Part shown: positions 44,019 to 50,861 of the stretch, in pieces | Numbering within the stretch: the first letter of the stretch is position 1 | Layout of the letters: the number at the start of each line of letters is the position of its first letter | NCBI GenBank assembly: GCA_964646435.1 | Contig: CAZYEJ010000004.1 | Location: 1-64,000, forward strand | Length of the DNA: 64,000 nt | DNA from: UBA3076 sp964646435 | GTDB lineage: Bacteria; Desulfobacterota; Dissulfuribacteria; Dissulfuribacterales; UBA3076 | Direction: 5' to 3' | Made by a program: the position numbers and the translations under genes | Notes under the pieces: generated by a model | Told to the model about the DNA's origin: nothing | The model's database searches: none | The model's input: the letters and a program-made list of their open reading frames with translations, nothing else

Positions 44019-44820
44019 TTGTCCCTGAATAGACCAAAACGGTTTCTCCTTCAAGGAAGACGTCCCTGACTTCCTGCCCATCCAGGTGGAAGTAGACAAT
44101 TAGCACCTCACCACCTTGCGTCTTTACCTTGATCGGGCTCTCTGTCAGGTCTTTGCAGGCGGAAAGTATGGCACTGGCTACTGCCCCGGTACCGCAGGCC
44201 AGGGTCTCATTCTCCACCCCCCGCTCATAGGTCCGGATCATGATATTGTGTCTGTCGAATATTTGAACAAAATCGGCATTAGTGCCTGCGGGCTGAAAGC
44301 AGGGATCAAACCTTATAAGCCGTCCCCACTCAAATATTGGGACTGATTCCAGGTCCGGTGTAAAATATATTGCATGTGGTACGCCGGTATTCAAGCAATG
44401 AAGAATGAGTGTCTTGCCTGGTATCTCTATGGACACGTCCAGCTTGAGGTCCTTCGGTTGGAGGAGCTGAAGTTTTACAGTGGATCCTTTGACATCTGCA
44501 TATATGATTCCTGCCTCTGTCTCAAAACTGAGTTTCCGCGGGGCAATGCCTGTCATACATGCAAACCGGGCTGCACAACGCCCACCATTCCCGCACATCT
44601 CCGCTTTGCTGCCATCGGCATTGAAAAAATGCCATTTGAAATCCGCCCTGTGCGAATTCTCAATGAGTATGAGTCCATCTGCTCCTACTCCAAACTTGCG
44701 CCTGCATAGAAATGCGGCCAGATCAGGCCCCTGGGAATCCCTTATCTTGCCTTCACGGTTGTCTATCAGGATAAAATCATTTCCACTTCCGTGCATTTTT
44801 TTAAAAGAAAGGGATTCCAT
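43999..44820 (-). CDS. dapF: Diaminopimelate epimerase
   Basis: The protein has 273 residues. It converts LL- to meso-diaminopimelate for lysine and peptidoglycan. Both catalytic cysteines are present, in AEMCGNGGRCAARF and NETLACGTGAVAS. The N-terminal KKMHGSGNDFILIDNR is canonical. It starts 3 bp after the lysA stop, so it is co-transcribed with lysA. Its last 20 bases overlap the end of the convergent exported-protein gene. Confidence 0.95.
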   Translation of the reverse strand: MESLSFKKMHGSGNDFILIDNREGKIRDSQGPDLAAFLCRRKFGVGADGLILIENSHRADFKWHFFNADGSKAEMCGNGGRCAARFACMTGIAPRKLSFETEAGIIYADVKGSTVKLQLLQPKDLKLDVSIEIPGKTLILHCLNTGVPHAIYFTPDLESVPIFEWGRLIRFDPCFQPAGTNADFVQIFDRHNIMIRTYERGVENETLACGTGAVASAILSACKDLTESPIKVKTQGGEVLIVYFHLDGQEVRDVFLEGETVLVYSGTINTTAI

Positions 44821-44823
44821 AAA

Positions 44824-46068
44824 TCACCAAATGGTTTCTCCCCGCAAAAGGTTTGCATAGGTCTCACGCTTTCTGATTACCTTGAAATGATCGTCCTTTA
44901 CCATGACTTCTGAGACCCTTGGCCTTGAGTTGTAGTTGGAAGACATGGTAAAACCGTAAGCCCCGGTGCTCATGACCGCGAGCAAACCGCCTTGATTAAG
45001 GTCCGGCATAGGCCGTTCCCTGGCGAGAAAGTCCCCTGTCTCACATATGGGCCCCACTATGTCCGCTGGATGTAAATGTCTGTCGGCCTCTATTACAGGA
45101 AGAATCTCGTGGTATGCATTGTAAAGACTGGGACGGGCAAGGTCATTCATGGCTGCATCAACTACATAAAACCGCTTTTCATCAGTATCCTTGGTGTACA
45201 GTATCTTTGTCACCAAAATACCGGCGTTGCCGACAATGGACCTTCCGGGTTCTACAATCAGGCAGTGAGGAAGATCCTTGACCTCAGACAGGAGTGCCCT
45301 GGCGTAAGCGTCAGGTTCAGGTGGAATTTCGTCATGATATCTTATGCCAAGACCGCCACCCGCATCAATGAACTTGAGCCTTATTCCAAAGCCCTCGAGC
45401 TCCTGCAGCAGGGACTTAATTTTTCCTATTGCATCCACAAAGGGCTCAACCTGGATTAGCTGAGAGCCTATGTGGCAGTCTATCCCCGCTACATCAAGTT
45501 CATCTCTGTCTGATGCAACCTTATAAGCCTCCAGGGCCTGGGACATGGGCAGGCCGAATTTGTTTTTCTTAAGGCCGGTTGAAATATATGGATGGGTATT
45601 TGCATCCACATCAGGGTTTACCCTGAAAGAGACCCTGATACGGCATTTAAGGCGTCGCGCCTGCCTGGAGATGGCATCCAGCTCTTCCATGGACTCCACA
45701 TTAAACATGAGGATATCCGCCTTTGCGGCCTCGCGGATCTCCTTTTCGGTCTTGCCGACACCGGAGTAAACAATCCTGTTTGCCGGGATTCCCGCTTTGA
45801 GTGCCCGGTGAAGCTCCCCTCCCGAGACAATGTCAGCGCCGGCCCCTAATTCCCCTAAAAGATTTAATACAGCCAGGTTGCTGTTTGCCTTGACAGCAAA
45901 ACATATCAAGTGCGGATGTTTGGAAAAGGCCTTATCAAAGACATTGAAATGACGGGTCATGGTAGCTGAACTGTACAGATAGAAAGGGGTCTTTACCTTG
46001 CTGGCTATCTCCTTTACCGATATGTTCTCGCAGTATAGTTCTTTATTTTTATAATTGAAGTGATTCAT
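44824..46068 (-). CDS. lysA: Diaminopimelate decarboxylase
   Basis: This 414-residue fold-III PLP enzyme decarboxylates meso-diaminopimelate to lysine. The PLP lysine is in CFAVKANSNLAVL, and HIGSQL, the glycine-rich FIDAGGGLGIRYH, VEPGRSIVGNAG, GPICETGDFLA and GAYGFTMSSNYNSRPR complete the signature. It lies between the FN3 lipoprotein and dapF on one strand. The argH-lipoprotein-lysA-dapF order recurs in Deltaproteobacteria. It is separated from the lipoprotein stop by a repeat. Confidence 0.96.
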   Translation of the reverse strand: MNHFNYKNKELYCENISVKEIASKVKTPFYLYSSATMTRHFNVFDKAFSKHPHLICFAVKANSNLAVLNLLGELGAGADIVSGGELHRALKAGIPANRIVYSGVGKTEKEIREAAKADILMFNVESMEELDAISRQARRLKCRIRVSFRVNPDVDANTHPYISTGLKKNKFGLPMSQALEAYKVASDRDELDVAGIDCHIGSQLIQVEPFVDAIGKIKSLLQELEGFGIRLKFIDAGGGLGIRYHDEIPPEPDAYARALLSEVKDLPHCLIVEPGRSIVGNAGILVTKILYTKDTDEKRFYVVDAAMNDLARPSLYNAYHEILPVIEADRHLHPADIVGPICETGDFLARERPMPDLNQGGLLAVMSTGAYGFTMSSNYNSRPRVSEVMVKDDHFKVIRKRETYANLLRGETIW

Positions 46069-46084
46069 TACTTATAAGGTTTCC

Positions 46085-46149
46085 CGTAACCGTTCACGGG
46101 GTTACAATGCCCGTTTTACCGCAACCCACCGAACTGTAAACGTTTACAG
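46085..46149. repeat. Second copy of the CGTTCACGGG repeat
   Basis: CGTAACCGTTCACGGGGTTA begins a 65-bp block ending in the perfect palindrome CTGTAAACGTTTACAG. It matches 5704-5767 at most positions. The palindrome provides the CTG TAA ending of the lipoprotein gene. Confidence 0.7.
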
Positions 46150-47211
46150 TTTTTCTTTGACAACCTCCACCTCTGCAATATCAGACAAAGGGCTTTCGTT
46201 TGGCGGATCTGCCTTGTCCACTGCAGTTACCCAATAAAAATATAGCCCGCAGGGCAAGATAGTCCGGTCCAGAAATCCGGATACGGGTAAGGGCTTGTTG
46301 TTTAATTTGTCTATTAGTTCATCCGGTCCTTTTCTGTATACAATATAGCCTGAAATATCAGACTCTGTTTCTTCCTGCCAGAAAAGTTCAACTCCATTGG
46401 CAGACCGGATAGCGACCAAGCCCGCAGGTGCTGCCGGCGGGACAATATCTGTCGGCTGCACTGTGGTTTCATGCGTACAGAGTCCCTCAATTTCAGTGCC
46501 ATAATAGGGTAAAACTGCCGCCACCCTGTATTGATAGCGGCCCCTCTTTTTTGCCGAAAGATCGAGATAGTTTGTGGAATCCACTAAACCAGGGAGGGTC
46601 TTCCATTTATCCGTCCCTGTTCCGGCCCGGTAGATCCTGAATAGAAGTTCTTTGTCCACAGGCCTGCCATCTGTCCATTTAGAAGGTACCTGCCAGGAGA
46701 GATAAATCCCGTCTTTGGTTAACTGGACCATTAATCCTGAAGGCGCAGATGGCAAAACGTGCCAGGCCAGAGAGACCTGATTTGACGTATCACTGACATT
46801 CAGCCAGCCCTTTACAGTGCAAACCTTGTATATATATTGCATGCTGGAGCGCACGGTCCAGTCTTCATAGACCATCTTCTTTGCTTTTTCCGGTTTTGCA
46901 TCAAAGGGGACCTCAATAAACTGCCCAAAAGGCGGCGGGCACCCTTCACAATACTCCTCAAGCGGTATCTCTGCCTTAAACAGCCTAAAGCCCTTGATCC
47001 TGACAATGGGGCTGCCATCTCTGTTTCTTACAGGGACACTCCATTTTAGCTCAATACCTTCCGGGATAACCTTATAACTCAAGTCCTTGATAGCCTTGGG
47101 CCGAAGCGTACCAGGAGGGACAGGAGGTGCCTTCCGCCCACAGGATGCCAGTAAGATGCAAAAGGCAAAAATGATTAACCTTTTCCAAGAAATTATCCTT
47201 AAATTCCTCAA
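46144..47211 (-). CDS. Lipoprotein with fibronectin type III domains
   Basis: The protein has 355 residues. A basic N-terminus and hydrophobic stretch lead to the lipobox LLASCGRKAPPVPPG, so it is lipidated. About three FN3-like beta-sandwich units follow (KDLSYKVIPEGIELKWSVP, LMVQLTKDGIYLSWQVP, GLVAIRSANGVELFWQEE). The post-cysteine GRKAPPVPP resembles that of the LptM (YifL) lipoprotein next to dapF in enterobacteria. The start is a TTG formed by an octamer tandem repeat, with GAGGAA from the same repeat before it. The stop is in a repeat. It lies between argH and lysA. The function is unknown; an envelope role is likely. Confidence 0.75.
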   Translation of the reverse strand: MRNLRIISWKRLIIFAFCILLASCGRKAPPVPPGTLRPKAIKDLSYKVIPEGIELKWSVPVRNRDGSPIVRIKGFRLFKAEIPLEEYCEGCPPPFGQFIEVPFDAKPEKAKKMVYEDWTVRSSMQYIYKVCTVKGWLNVSDTSNQVSLAWHVLPSAPSGLMVQLTKDGIYLSWQVPSKWTDGRPVDKELLFRIYRAGTGTDKWKTLPGLVDSTNYLDLSAKKRGRYQYRVAAVLPYYGTEIEGLCTHETTVQPTDIVPPAAPAGLVAIRSANGVELFWQEETESDISGYIVYRKGPDELIDKLNNKPLPVSGFLDRTILPCGLYFYWVTAVDKADPPNESPLSDIAEVEVVKEKL

Positions 47212-47231
47212 TTCCTCAATTCCTCAATTCC
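47201..47231. repeat. Octamer tandem (AATTCCTC)
   Basis: Four units of AATTCCTC lie between argH and the lipoprotein gene. On the minus strand the unit reads GAGGAATT, so it offers a Shine-Dalgarno-like GAGGAA and a TTG in each copy. The lipoprotein start uses one of these. Confidence 0.8.
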
Positions 47232-47235
47232 TAAA

Positions 47236-48627
47236 TTATCTTTTGTCCTCCGCCTTTGCCAGTGCCTCGGCTACTCGCTCAGGTGCTGTGCCTCCCGGAC
47301 AACGCCTTGTTCCCACAGAGCCCTCTATTGACAGCACATCAAATATATCCTCGTCTATAAGAGAAGAAAAGGCATTTAGGTCTTCAAGACTCAGATCCGT
47401 AAGCTCTTTGCCCTTGGAAATACACTGGGAAACCGCCTTGCCGACCACTGAATGGGCCTGCCTGAAAGGCATACCTTTTTTCACAAGGTAATCGGCAAGG
47501 TCAGTGGCAGTAAGAAAACCTTGTGTCACGATCCGGGAGATATGCTCTTTCCTTGGGACCAGCCTGGCCACCAGGGCAGCCATTATCTCCACTGAGGCGC
47601 ATACAGTATCAACCGTATCAAAAAGTGCCTCTTTGTCTTCCTGGAGATCCCTGTTGTAGGCAAGGGGAAGGCCTTTGATAATAGTAAGAAGAGACATCAG
47701 GTGGCCATAAACCCTACCGGTCTTCCCGCGCACCAGTTCGGGTACATCGGGATTCTTTTTCTGGGGCATAATGCTCGAGCCGGTACAGAAGCTGTCAGGC
47801 AGATCCACAAAGCTGAACTCTGCAGAGGTCCACAGAATCAGTTCTTCAGACAGCCTGCTCAAATGGGCCATTACAATGCTTGCCGTTGCCAGAAACTCAA
47901 TGATAAAGTCCCGATCGCTTACAGCGTCCAGGCTGTTAGCAGTAATTCCGTGAAAGCCCAGCTCCTCAGCCACGTATTCTCTGTCTATTGGGAAGCCAGT
48001 TCCGGCCAGGGCCGCACTTCCAAGGGGACAAATATTTACCCTCTTTCTGCAGTCTTGGAGCCTGTCCCTGTCACGCCTGAACATTTCAAAATAGGCCAGC
48101 ATGTGGTGTGGCCAAAGAACAGGCTGTGCCCTCTGGAGATGGGTGTAGCCGGGGAGTATCAGGTCCTGGTGGGCCCTTGCCTGGTGCAAAAGCGCTTCCT
48201 GCAGCAATGAAAGGAGTCCATCCAGGCGATCGATTTCTTCTCTCAGGTAAAGTCTGATGTCTGTAGCAACCTGATCATTACGGCTTCTGGCAGTGTGGAG
48301 CCTTTTCCCGGCATCTCCGATGCGCTCAACCAGGGCCTGCTCGATGTTCATATGTACATCCTCAAGCTCGTGGCTCCAGACAAAGTCTCCAGACGCGATT
48401 TCTTCCTCTATCTCGCCAAGGCCCTTAATTATGGCATCTCCGTCTTTATCTGAGATAATCCCCTGTCTTGCCAGCATACGGGCGTGGACCTTGCTGCCTG
48501 CCATGTCCTGGCGATACAGTCTGCAATCATAGTGGACAGAGGCTGAAAACTCCTCCAGCATTTTTTCAGTGGCCTCCAGGAATCTGCCGCCCCAAGGTTT
48601 TTCCAGGGTCTTCTTATCCACATTCAT
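47236..48627 (-). CDS. argH: Argininosuccinate lyase
   Basis: This 463-residue enzyme cleaves argininosuccinate to arginine and fumarate, the last step of arginine synthesis. Signatures are KPWGGRFLEATEKMLEEF, VHMNIEQALVERIGDAG, ARSRNDQVATDIRLYLR, and the mobile loop GSSIMPQKKNPDVPELVRGK with the catalytic serine. The length is normal. The octamer array and then the FN3 lipoprotein follow. argG was not found in the window. Confidence 0.96.
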   Translation of the reverse strand: MNVDKKTLEKPWGGRFLEATEKMLEEFSASVHYDCRLYRQDMAGSKVHARMLARQGIISDKDGDAIIKGLGEIEEEIASGDFVWSHELEDVHMNIEQALVERIGDAGKRLHTARSRNDQVATDIRLYLREEIDRLDGLLSLLQEALLHQARAHQDLILPGYTHLQRAQPVLWPHHMLAYFEMFRRDRDRLQDCRKRVNICPLGSAALAGTGFPIDREYVAEELGFHGITANSLDAVSDRDFIIEFLATASIVMAHLSRLSEELILWTSAEFSFVDLPDSFCTGSSIMPQKKNPDVPELVRGKTGRVYGHLMSLLTIIKGLPLAYNRDLQEDKEALFDTVDTVCASVEIMAALVARLVPRKEHISRIVTQGFLTATDLADYLVKKGMPFRQAHSVVGKAVSQCISKGKELTDLSLEDLNAFSSLIDEDIFDVLSIEGSVGTRRCPGGTAPERVAEALAKAEDKR

Positions 48628-48656
48628 AGTCTATGCCTTTGCTCTTTTAATTTATT

Positions 48657-48692
48657 CGACGTTGGACGTTCGATGTTCGATGTTCGTCTTTT
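48657..48692. repeat. Short GTTCGAYGTTCGAY tandem
   Basis: CGACGTTGGACGTTCGATGT followed by TCGATGTTCGTC gives about four 9-10-bp units rich in GATGTTC. It lies 30 bp upstream of argH (minus strand) and may affect its promoter. Confidence 0.5.
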
Positions 48693-48731
48693 GCCTCTCC
48701 GCATTTTATTCAGGATAATTACTTGTTATCG

Positions 48732-48899
48732 CTAAGGCAACCAAGATTTTTCAGAAAAAGTGGTATCCTTCACTACAAGCCAAAAGTAGTTTACACTCAG
48801 ACAGCGGTAATCTATTCTCATGACAGCAACAATAAATACCGTAACGCTTATAAAAAATAGCACTGAAAAAATAGCTATAATTTTATGGTCAAGTTTCAT
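48732..48899 (-). pseudogene. Truncated membrane-protein N-terminus fused to a repeat
   Basis: This 55-codon frame begins MKLDHKIIAIFSVLFFISVT, a basic start and one transmembrane helix, then MRIDYR. It resembles the first helix of a sensor kinase or chemoreceptor. From residue 33 the sequence (CLSVNYFWLVVKDT) is translated from an end of the 210-bp repeat family (48762-48798). The rest of the original gene is therefore lost. Its ATG overlaps the stop of the small frame upstream (ATGA). Confidence 0.5.
48762..48798. repeat. Solo terminus of the 210-bp repeat family
   Basis: GGTATCCTTCACTACAAGCC followed by AAAAGTAGTTTACACTC matches the left 37 bp of the elements at 16461 and 16747. No partner end is found nearby. 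Confidence 0.7.
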
Positions 48900-49051
48900 A
48901 TTTTAAGGTGCTTAAGGTTTGTAGTGTAGTATGACTGTTTATTCACCGCTTTCATGGACTCAAAGTCCTTGTCGGCCGCCTTTTCAAATGCCACTGACTC
49001 GATTCTTGCCAGGATTTCCTTGTCTTTGAAATTAATGAGGATATCAGTCAC
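48896..49051 (-). CDS. Possible small protein (51 residues)
   Basis: A GTG-started frame, reading TDILINFKDKEILARIESVA and then FEKAADKDFESMKAV, has a protein-like composition with charged helices. It ends in TGA that overlaps the ATG of the truncated membrane frame. No ribosome site is clear and no family is recognised. It may be a relic. It is listed because the overlap suggests an old operon. Confidence 0.35.
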   Translation of the reverse strand: MTDILINFKDKEILARIESVAFEKAADKDFESMKAVNKQSYYTTNLKHLKI

Positions 49052-49143
49052 CTTTTATTTAAAAAAGGTATCGGCACCTGGAAACAAAAGGATTAATAAG
49101 AAAAAATCCTGCAGCGGGGATATAGAGAATAGCGGTTCTTTGT

Positions 49144-50256
49144 TTAAGACGAGGAATCAGCGGCTGATTCCGCCATTTCTCCCATGGGATATGAACCCAA
49201 CCATTCCAGAAAGGTGCAGCCTTTTCTAATGGCATTGATTCCATCCTGTACGGCCGGTTCTTCTATATGGCCTGCAATATCTACATAGAACAGGTATCTC
49301 CAGGGCTCGTTTTTTACCGGCCTGGACTGTATTTTGGTGAGGTTTATCCCAAGTTTCGCCAGGGGCTCAAGTAACTTAAACAGTGAACCCGGGCGGTCCT
49401 CAAGGCTTAATAGCAGGGAGGTCTTGTCTTTCCCGCTTGGCCTGGGACACTCATTGCCGAGAACCAGGAACCGGGTAGTGTTTCCTGCAAAATCCTCGAT
49501 GTGTTTGGCAACTGTCTGAAGGTTGTATGTGCGGGCCGCCAAGGGACTGGCAATGGCCGCCACGGAAGAATCAACCGCTGCCCACCTGGCAGCCTGGGCA
49601 GTACTGACCACCTCTTCTGTCGGAACTGCACGCATATTACGTTGCAGCCATCCTCTGCACTGGGCCAGGGCATGTGGATGAGAGAGTATGCGGCGGATCT
49701 TGTCTATCCTGCCGCTCTGACTGATTAGGTCATGTGAGATAGGCAAATAAACTTCCCCGCATACCTTGACCTTAAAATCACAGAGCCCATCCAGGGCCAG
49801 GGCTACGGTCCCCTCAACCGAATTTTCCACCGGCACCACCCCATAGTCTGTACGTCTACGTTCTACTTCTTCAAATACCTCGGTAATATTCCCTAAAGGA
49901 ACAAACTCCGGGGCATGGCCGAAGAACTGGGCTGCTGCCATGTGGGTAAAGGTTGTCTCAGGGCCGAGATATCCCAGCCTGGCTGGCCGCTGGGCGTTCC
50001 TGCAGGCAGATATGATCTCCCCGAATATGACCCTTAGGCCTTCAGGGGGAAATTTTCCGGCATTTTGCTTCAGAATGTGCTGGATGACTTCCCGTTCGCG
50101 GGAAAGATCAAGGGGCTGCTGGGAGGATTCCGCCTTAGTCCGGCCGATTTCCTCCGCCACCTCCAGACGTTCCTGAAGCAGGCCTACAAGCTCAACGTCT
50201 ATTCTATCAATTCGCTGTCTGAGGCGTTTGAGTTCTTTATACTGACTGTCATCCAT
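49144..50256 (-). CDS. pheA: Bifunctional chorismate mutase/prephenate dehydratase
   Basis: The protein has 370 residues. An AroQ-type chorismate mutase helix domain (LKRLRQRIDRIDVELVGLLQ) is followed by a prephenate dehydratase domain (GYLGPETTFTHMAA, VPVENSVEGTV, and the catalytic NTTRFLVLG). A C-terminal ACT domain (KTSLLLSLEDRPGSLFKLLE, KIQSRPVKNEPWRY) is a feedback site for phenylalanine. It makes phenylpyruvate. The gene overlaps the merR-like gene by 8 bp at its start, linking it to the pheST-ihfA operon. Confidence 0.95.
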   Translation of the reverse strand: MDDSQYKELKRLRQRIDRIDVELVGLLQERLEVAEEIGRTKAESSQQPLDLSREREVIQHILKQNAGKFPPEGLRVIFGEIISACRNAQRPARLGYLGPETTFTHMAAAQFFGHAPEFVPLGNITEVFEEVERRRTDYGVVPVENSVEGTVALALDGLCDFKVKVCGEVYLPISHDLISQSGRIDKIRRILSHPHALAQCRGWLQRNMRAVPTEEVVSTAQAARWAAVDSSVAAIASPLAARTYNLQTVAKHIEDFAGNTTRFLVLGNECPRPSGKDKTSLLLSLEDRPGSLFKLLEPLAKLGINLTKIQSRPVKNEPWRYLFYVDIAGHIEEPAVQDGINAIRKGCTFLEWLGSYPMGEMAESAADSSS

Positions 50257-50584
50257 TATTTGGACCGATCATCTCTCTGATGGCAATTAGTTCATGCCGG
50301 ATTTCCTTGAGCAATTTATTGGTCATGTCTCCGGCATCCTTCATTTTCTGTCCTTCTGCGATTCGCCTCTTGGCACCGGCAATGGTAAATCCTTCATCGT
50401 ACAGGAGATTTTTTATACGCCTTATAAAATCTATATCTTCAGTCCTGTAAAGACGTTGTTTTGCAACCCTGTGGGTACGGATTTGCCGAAATTCGCCTTC
50501 CCAGTAGCGAAGCACATGAGGTTCAACCCCAATCAGCTCACTTACCTCACCTATCCGGTAGTATTTCTTCCCCTTTCCTGGCAT
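50249..50584 (-). CDS. MerR-family transcriptional regulator
   Basis: The protein has 111 residues. It has an N-terminal MerR-type winged helix (YYRIGEVSELIGVEPHVLRY, then WEGEFRQIRTHRVAKQRLY) and a short helical tail. The family often has a ligand domain, but none is seen here. It overlaps both ihfA (38 bp) and pheA (8 bp), so it is embedded in the operon. The same MerR next to ihfA and pheST is common in Deltaproteobacteria. The target is unknown. Confidence 0.88.
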   Translation of the reverse strand: MPGKGKKYYRIGEVSELIGVEPHVLRYWEGEFRQIRTHRVAKQRLYRTEDIDFIRRIKNLLYDEGFTIAGAKRRIAEGQKMKDAGDMTNKLLKEIRHELIAIREMIGPNNG

Positions 50585-50861
50585 TTACGATCCTCTTAAG
50601 TAACCGGCTGGGGCGGAAAGCCACTGTACGCTGTGCGGGAATAATAATCGGCTCTCCATTAACAGGGCTGGTCCCTCTGCGTGCTGATTTTTGCACGCTG
50701 CGCAGAGTACCAAACCTTACAATCTTCACTTGATCGCCATTGATCAGTGATGCCTTGATTTGGCTGAAAATCTCATTGACCAGTTGCAGGCTGACACGCA
50801 TGGAATAGCCAAGTTCATTGCTTACTGTCTCCGCGATTTTCCGCTTGGTCAAGGCCCCCAT
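50547..50861 (-). CDS. ihfA: Integration host factor alpha subunit
   Basis: This 104-residue HU/IHF-family protein has LTKRKIAETVSNELGYSMRV at the start, the beta-arm region VKIVRFGTLRSVQKSARRGT with the DNA-intercalating proline downstream (GTSPVNGEPIIIPAQ), and FRPSRLLKRIVN at the end. It bends DNA. The linkage pheT-ihfA is highly conserved in proteobacteria, and the start overlaps the pheT stop by one base (TGATG). IhfA is preferred over HU because of this linkage. Confidence 0.93.
   Translation of the reverse strand: MGALTKRKIAETVSNELGYSMRVSLQLVNEIFSQIKASLINGDQVKIVRFGTLRSVQKSARRGTSPVNGEPIIIPAQRTVAFRPSRLLKRIVNARKGEEILPDR

Noticed and set aside
48954..49229. 91-codon plus-strand frame
   Set aside because: It runs antisense to the end of pheA and to the small minus-strand frame, with no ribosome site.
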